NCBI GenBank assembly: GCA_036401375.1
Contig: DASWVB010000013.1
Coordinates: 150,615 to 214,614 of the forward strand
DNA length: 64,000 nucleotides
Direction: 5' to 3'
Source: DASWUZ01 sp036401375
Lineage (GTDB): Bacteria; Acidobacteriota; Terriglobia; Terriglobales; Acidobacteriaceae
Within the stretch, counting starts at the first letter, position 1. Each line of letters starts with the position of its first letter. The notes under the pieces were generated by a model. The model did no database searches. It was not told the DNA's origin and saw only the letters and a program-made list of their open reading frames with translations. This document shows, in pieces, positions 61,472-64,000 of this stretch. Made by a program: the position numbers and the translations under genes.

Positions 61472-62230
61472 GTGAAAGTCTCCCTCTTCATCACCTGCTA
61501 CAACGACACCCTCTTCCCGGAGACCGGCAAAGCCGTAGTTCGCGTCCTCGAACGACTTGGACATGAAGTCCTCTTCCCCGCCGACCAGACCTGCTGCGGG
61601 CAGATGCACTGGAATACCGGCTACCTCCGCGAGTCGATTCCCATCATCCGTCACTTCCTGAAAGTATTCGGCGACGCAGAGATCATCTGCATCCCGTCCT
61701 CCTCCTGCGTAGCCATGATCCGCGATCACTACCCCAAGGCCGCACTCCAATCGAACGACCCAAAATTCGTAGCCGAGGTTGAAGACCTGCTCCCCCGCAT
61801 CTACGAATTCTCGGAGCTACTGGTGCAGAAATTTAGCGTGGAAGATGTAGGCGCGACCTACCCGCACCGCGTCACCTACCATGCCAGCTGCCACTCGCTC
61901 CGCAGCCTGCACCTGGGCGACACTCCGCACCGTCTGCTTCGCAACGTGCGCGGACTGGACCTGCTTCCCCTCGATGCGGTCGAAGAGTGCTGCGGCTTTG
62001 GCGGCACCTTCGCCATCAAGAATGCAGACGTCTCCTCCGCGATGCTGGCCGACAAGTCGCAGTGCATCCTCAACACCGGCGCCGAGGTCTGCACCGCGGT
62101 CGACAACTCCTGCCTGATGCACATCTACGGATCGCTCCACCGCCAGCGCACCCTGGTCCGGACCGCCCACATCGCCGAGATCCTCGCCTCAACGGGCAGC
62201 GATGAACGCCACACCGCTACGCATTCATGA
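61472..62230 (+). CDS. lutA: L-lactate oxidation iron-sulfur protein LutA
   Basis: A 252-residue protein with two CCG domains, VSLFITCYNDTLFPETGKAVVRVLERLGHEVLFPADQTCCGQ and YHASCHSLRSLHLGDTPH, then VEECCGFGGTFAIKNADVS. This is the LutA/YkgE pattern of cysteine-rich subunits that hold an iron-sulfur centre. It works with LutB and LutC to oxidise L-lactate to pyruvate. GTG 61472 has a good GGAGGAGAG box 9 nt upstream; the frame reaches back to 61376 without need. Overlaps lutB by 4 nt (ATGA). Confidence 0.9.
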   Translation: MKVSLFITCYNDTLFPETGKAVVRVLERLGHEVLFPADQTCCGQMHWNTGYLRESIPIIRHFLKVFGDAEIICIPSSSCVAMIRDHYPKAALQSNDPKFVAEVEDLLPRIYEFSELLVQKFSVEDVGATYPHRVTYHASCHSLRSLHLGDTPHRLLRNVRGLDLLPLDAVEECCGFGGTFAIKNADVSSAMLADKSQCILNTGAEVCTAVDNSCLMHIYGSLHRQRTLVRTAHIAEILASTGSDERHTATHS

Positions 62231-63696
62231 GCGCCTCCCATCGCGTATCGGCGGCGGACCACAACGAGGACTTCCCCACCGCAGCACGCGCCCTGCTCCA
62301 GGATTCCCAGCTGCGCAGCAACGTGCGCAACGCGACCGGCGTCATCACTCGCAAGCGCAACGCGGTAGTGGCCGAACTCTCCGACTGGGAGGCTCTGAGG
62401 GAGTCGGGCAGCGAGATCCGCTCCCACGTCCTGCAGCATCTTGATCACTACCTGTTGCAATTTGAGGAGGCCTGCACCCGAGCCGGAGGCCACGTCCACT
62501 GGGCTCGCGACGCTGCCGAAGCGAACCAGATCGTCCTCTCGCTGCTCCCGGCCCGAACGACAGACGTGTTGAAAATCAAATCGATGACGACCGAGGAGAT
62601 CGCCCTCAACAGCTACCTTGAAGCTGCCGGCATCCGACCTCACGAGACCGATCTTGCCGAGCTCATCATCCAGCTAGGCCACGACAGGCCCTCGCATATT
62701 GTCGTGCCCGCACTCCATAAAAATCGCGGGCAGATACGAGACCTCTTCGCCCGCGAGCTGCACCTCGACGCACTCGGCGAATCGCCCTCTGATCTCACCA
62801 ACGCCGCCCGCCACTACCTCCGGGAAAAATTCCTGCGTATTCCCGTCGCAATCAGCGGCGCTAATTTCCTCGTGGCCGAGACCGGCAGCGTATGCATCGT
62901 CGAGTCCGAGGGCAACGGGCGCATGTGCCTGACCCTTCCCGATGTGCTCATCACCGTTGCCGGCATCGAGAAGGTAATTCCCCGCTTTCGCGACCTTGAA
63001 GTGTTTCTCCAGACTCTTCCACGGTCGGCCACCGGCGAGCGTATGAATCCGTACAACTCGCTTTGGACCGGCGTCTGCGCTGGCGACGGCCCGCGCGAGT
63101 TTCACGTCATCCTGCTCGACAACGGGCGCAGCAGCATCCTCCGCGATGAGGAGGCGCGTCAGACGCTCAAATGCATTCGCTGCGGGGCCTGCCAGAACGT
63201 CTGCCCCGTCTACCGCCAGACCGGCGGGCACGCCTACAACTCCGTCTACGCGGGCCCTATCGGCGCGATCCTCACTCCGCAGCTCCACCAGTTGGACCGG
63301 GGTGCATCGCTGCCCTACGCCTCCTCGCTTTGCGGAGCGTGCTACGAGGTCTGCCCCGTAAAGATCAACATCCCCGAGGTCCTCATCCATCTGCGCGGGC
63401 AGATCGTGCGTCAGCAGCAGGCGACCCTCGCAGGCAAGCTCGGCGCGTGGAACATCGGTATGCAGCTCGTCGCCGCGCTCTTTGCCTCGGGTGATCGGCT
63501 CGCGCTGGCGCAGCACCTGGGGCGCATCGGCCAGGGCGCCTTCATCGCGCCCGGCGGCTTCATTGAACACCTACCTTTCCAGCTCAGCGGCTGGACGGAG
63601 ACCCGCGACCTGGCGCCGCTGCCGCATGAATCCTTCCGTCAATGGTGGGCAGAGCGGCCGGCCTCCACGACAAGTAGCAGCGGCGGTGACGTATGA
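62227..63696 (+). CDS. lutB: L-lactate oxidation iron-sulfur protein LutB
   Basis: A 489-residue protein with an N-terminal LUD domain (VLKIKSMTTEEIALNSYLEAAGIRPHETDLAELIIQLGHDRPSHIV, FLVAETGSVCIVESEGNGRMCLTLP) and a ferredoxin-like part with two 4Fe-4S motifs, LKCIRCGACQNVCPVYRQTGGH and SLCGACYEVCPVKINIPEVLI. It is the central electron-transfer subunit of LutABC. Start ATG 62227 overlaps lutA; its stop region overlaps lutC by 4 nt. The length is usual for the family. Confidence 0.93.
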   Translation: MSASHRVSAADHNEDFPTAARALLQDSQLRSNVRNATGVITRKRNAVVAELSDWEALRESGSEIRSHVLQHLDHYLLQFEEACTRAGGHVHWARDAAEANQIVLSLLPARTTDVLKIKSMTTEEIALNSYLEAAGIRPHETDLAELIIQLGHDRPSHIVVPALHKNRGQIRDLFARELHLDALGESPSDLTNAARHYLREKFLRIPVAISGANFLVAETGSVCIVESEGNGRMCLTLPDVLITVAGIEKVIPRFRDLEVFLQTLPRSATGERMNPYNSLWTGVCAGDGPREFHVILLDNGRSSILRDEEARQTLKCIRCGACQNVCPVYRQTGGHAYNSVYAGPIGAILTPQLHQLDRGASLPYASSLCGACYEVCPVKINIPEVLIHLRGQIVRQQQATLAGKLGAWNIGMQLVAALFASGDRLALAQHLGRIGQGAFIAPGGFIEHLPFQLSGWTETRDLAPLPHESFRQWWAERPASTTSSSGGDV

Positions 63697-64000
63697 GTGA
63701 ACCCACAACGGCCCGCGATGCGATGCTGAAGAACATCCGCGGCGAAAGGGCGCGGCCAGACCAGGTCGGCGCACCCGACAACCCCCGCGGAAACGACGTT
63801 GATAGAAGCTACTCTGCCATCCCCAGAAATTACCTGCATCGAGACTTGCTCGACCTGGAAGACAGACTCTACCTCTTTGAACAGCGGCTGCGCGAGTACG
63901 ATGCAGGCGTCTACCAGGCCACAGCGAGCTCGTTGCCATCCATCATCGCGCGGGTGCTTTCATTCCGCGAAAAGAGCAGCATCGCCGTCCCGCAGGGTAT
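63693..64000 (+). CDS. lutC: LutC-type LUD-domain protein, N-terminal part (runs off right edge)
   Basis: From ATG 63693 (overlapping the lutB stop, ATGA) the frame is open to the window edge, about 102 codons, reading MSEPTTARDAMLKNIRGERA, then DLLDLEDRLYLFEQRLREYDAGVY. Helical start and the position after lutB fit LutC. The conserved LUD motifs lie beyond the edge, so intactness is unknown. Confidence 0.82.
   Translation, partial: MSEPTTARDAMLKNIRGERARPDQVGAPDNPRGNDVDRSYSAIPRNYLHRDLLDLEDRLYLFEQRLREYDAGVYQATASSLPSIIARVLSFREKSSIAVPQG

Noticed and set aside
1..64000. CRISPR arrays, tRNA or rRNA genes, intact insertion sequences
   Set aside because: None was found in the gaps when read on both strands; no regularly spaced repeats, cloverleaf pattern or transposase was seen.

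Overview
The window looks like a chromosomal segment of an Acidobacteriota bacterium, most likely class Terriglobia (the Granulicella/Terriglobus/Edaphobacter group). This is inferred from the GC-rich coding, a Ser/Thr kinase carrying an OmpR-type DNA-binding domain and TPR tail, a TonB receptor with an N-terminal carboxypeptidase-regulatory-like domain, and frequent GTG/TTG starts. I see no rRNA, tRNA, CRISPR array or intact insertion sequence.

Layout. 1-2055: the end of a phosphonate/phosphate ABC transporter operon (phnD-phnC-phnE, leaving the left edge). 2056-5513: a small lower-GC island with a reverse transcriptase of the UG/Abi (defence) type, a TIR-domain protein just downstream, hairpin-rich DNA upstream and what looks like the stub of a phage-type integrase downstream. 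5514-9560: a membrane/glycosyltransferase operon (DoxX, GT2, DUF2064, DUF2029) ending in a secreted protein. 9632-9838: a fragment of ribose-5-phosphate isomerase B. 9855-14212: a 1120-residue DNA-binding kinase opposite a LuxR-type regulator with a degenerate receiver. 14274-24230: an epoxide-hydrolase-like enzyme, Dps, a copper-resistance set (CopA/CopB, DUF305, beta-propeller), gene remnants, a TetR/azoreductase/DoxX module and an ICMT-like methyltransferase.

24646-40965 is the most remarkable part. It is a tightly coupled operon with four cobalamin-binding radical SAM enzymes, a SPASM radical SAM enzyme, a zinc-ribbon methyltransferase, a methyltransferase-amidohydrolase fusion and a putative sugar O-methyltransferase. 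A convergent sulfotransferase with altered PAPS residues, a TonB-dependent receptor and an exported phosphoesterase follow. A 34-codon ORF is wedged, with overlaps at both ends, between the third radical SAM gene and the methyltransferase gene. Three promoters here carry direct repeats of 11-bp period: GTGACAA-N4-GTGACAA before the operon and before the sulfotransferase, and a CTTTAAC-type triple repeat 10 bp before a -10 box at the receptor gene. This resembles control by a PhoB/OmpR-type regulator. The product is unknown; I infer an undescribed, heavily C-methylated, possibly sulfated metabolite or modified peptide.

41256-52915 is mostly housekeeping: exonuclease III with an apparent ATC start, two dipeptide-type permeases on opposite strands, TrmJ, YfcE, a CorC-like protein, an RND adaptor, a DUF4097 protein, UvrB, a HAD phosphatase and a small zinc-ribbon protein. 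53009-61357 is a sugar-use locus (M24-like protein, fucose/arabinose-isomerase-like enzyme, sodium symporter, AraD, secreted GH42 beta-galactosidase). 61472-64000 is the lutABC lactate-oxidation operon, cut by the right edge.
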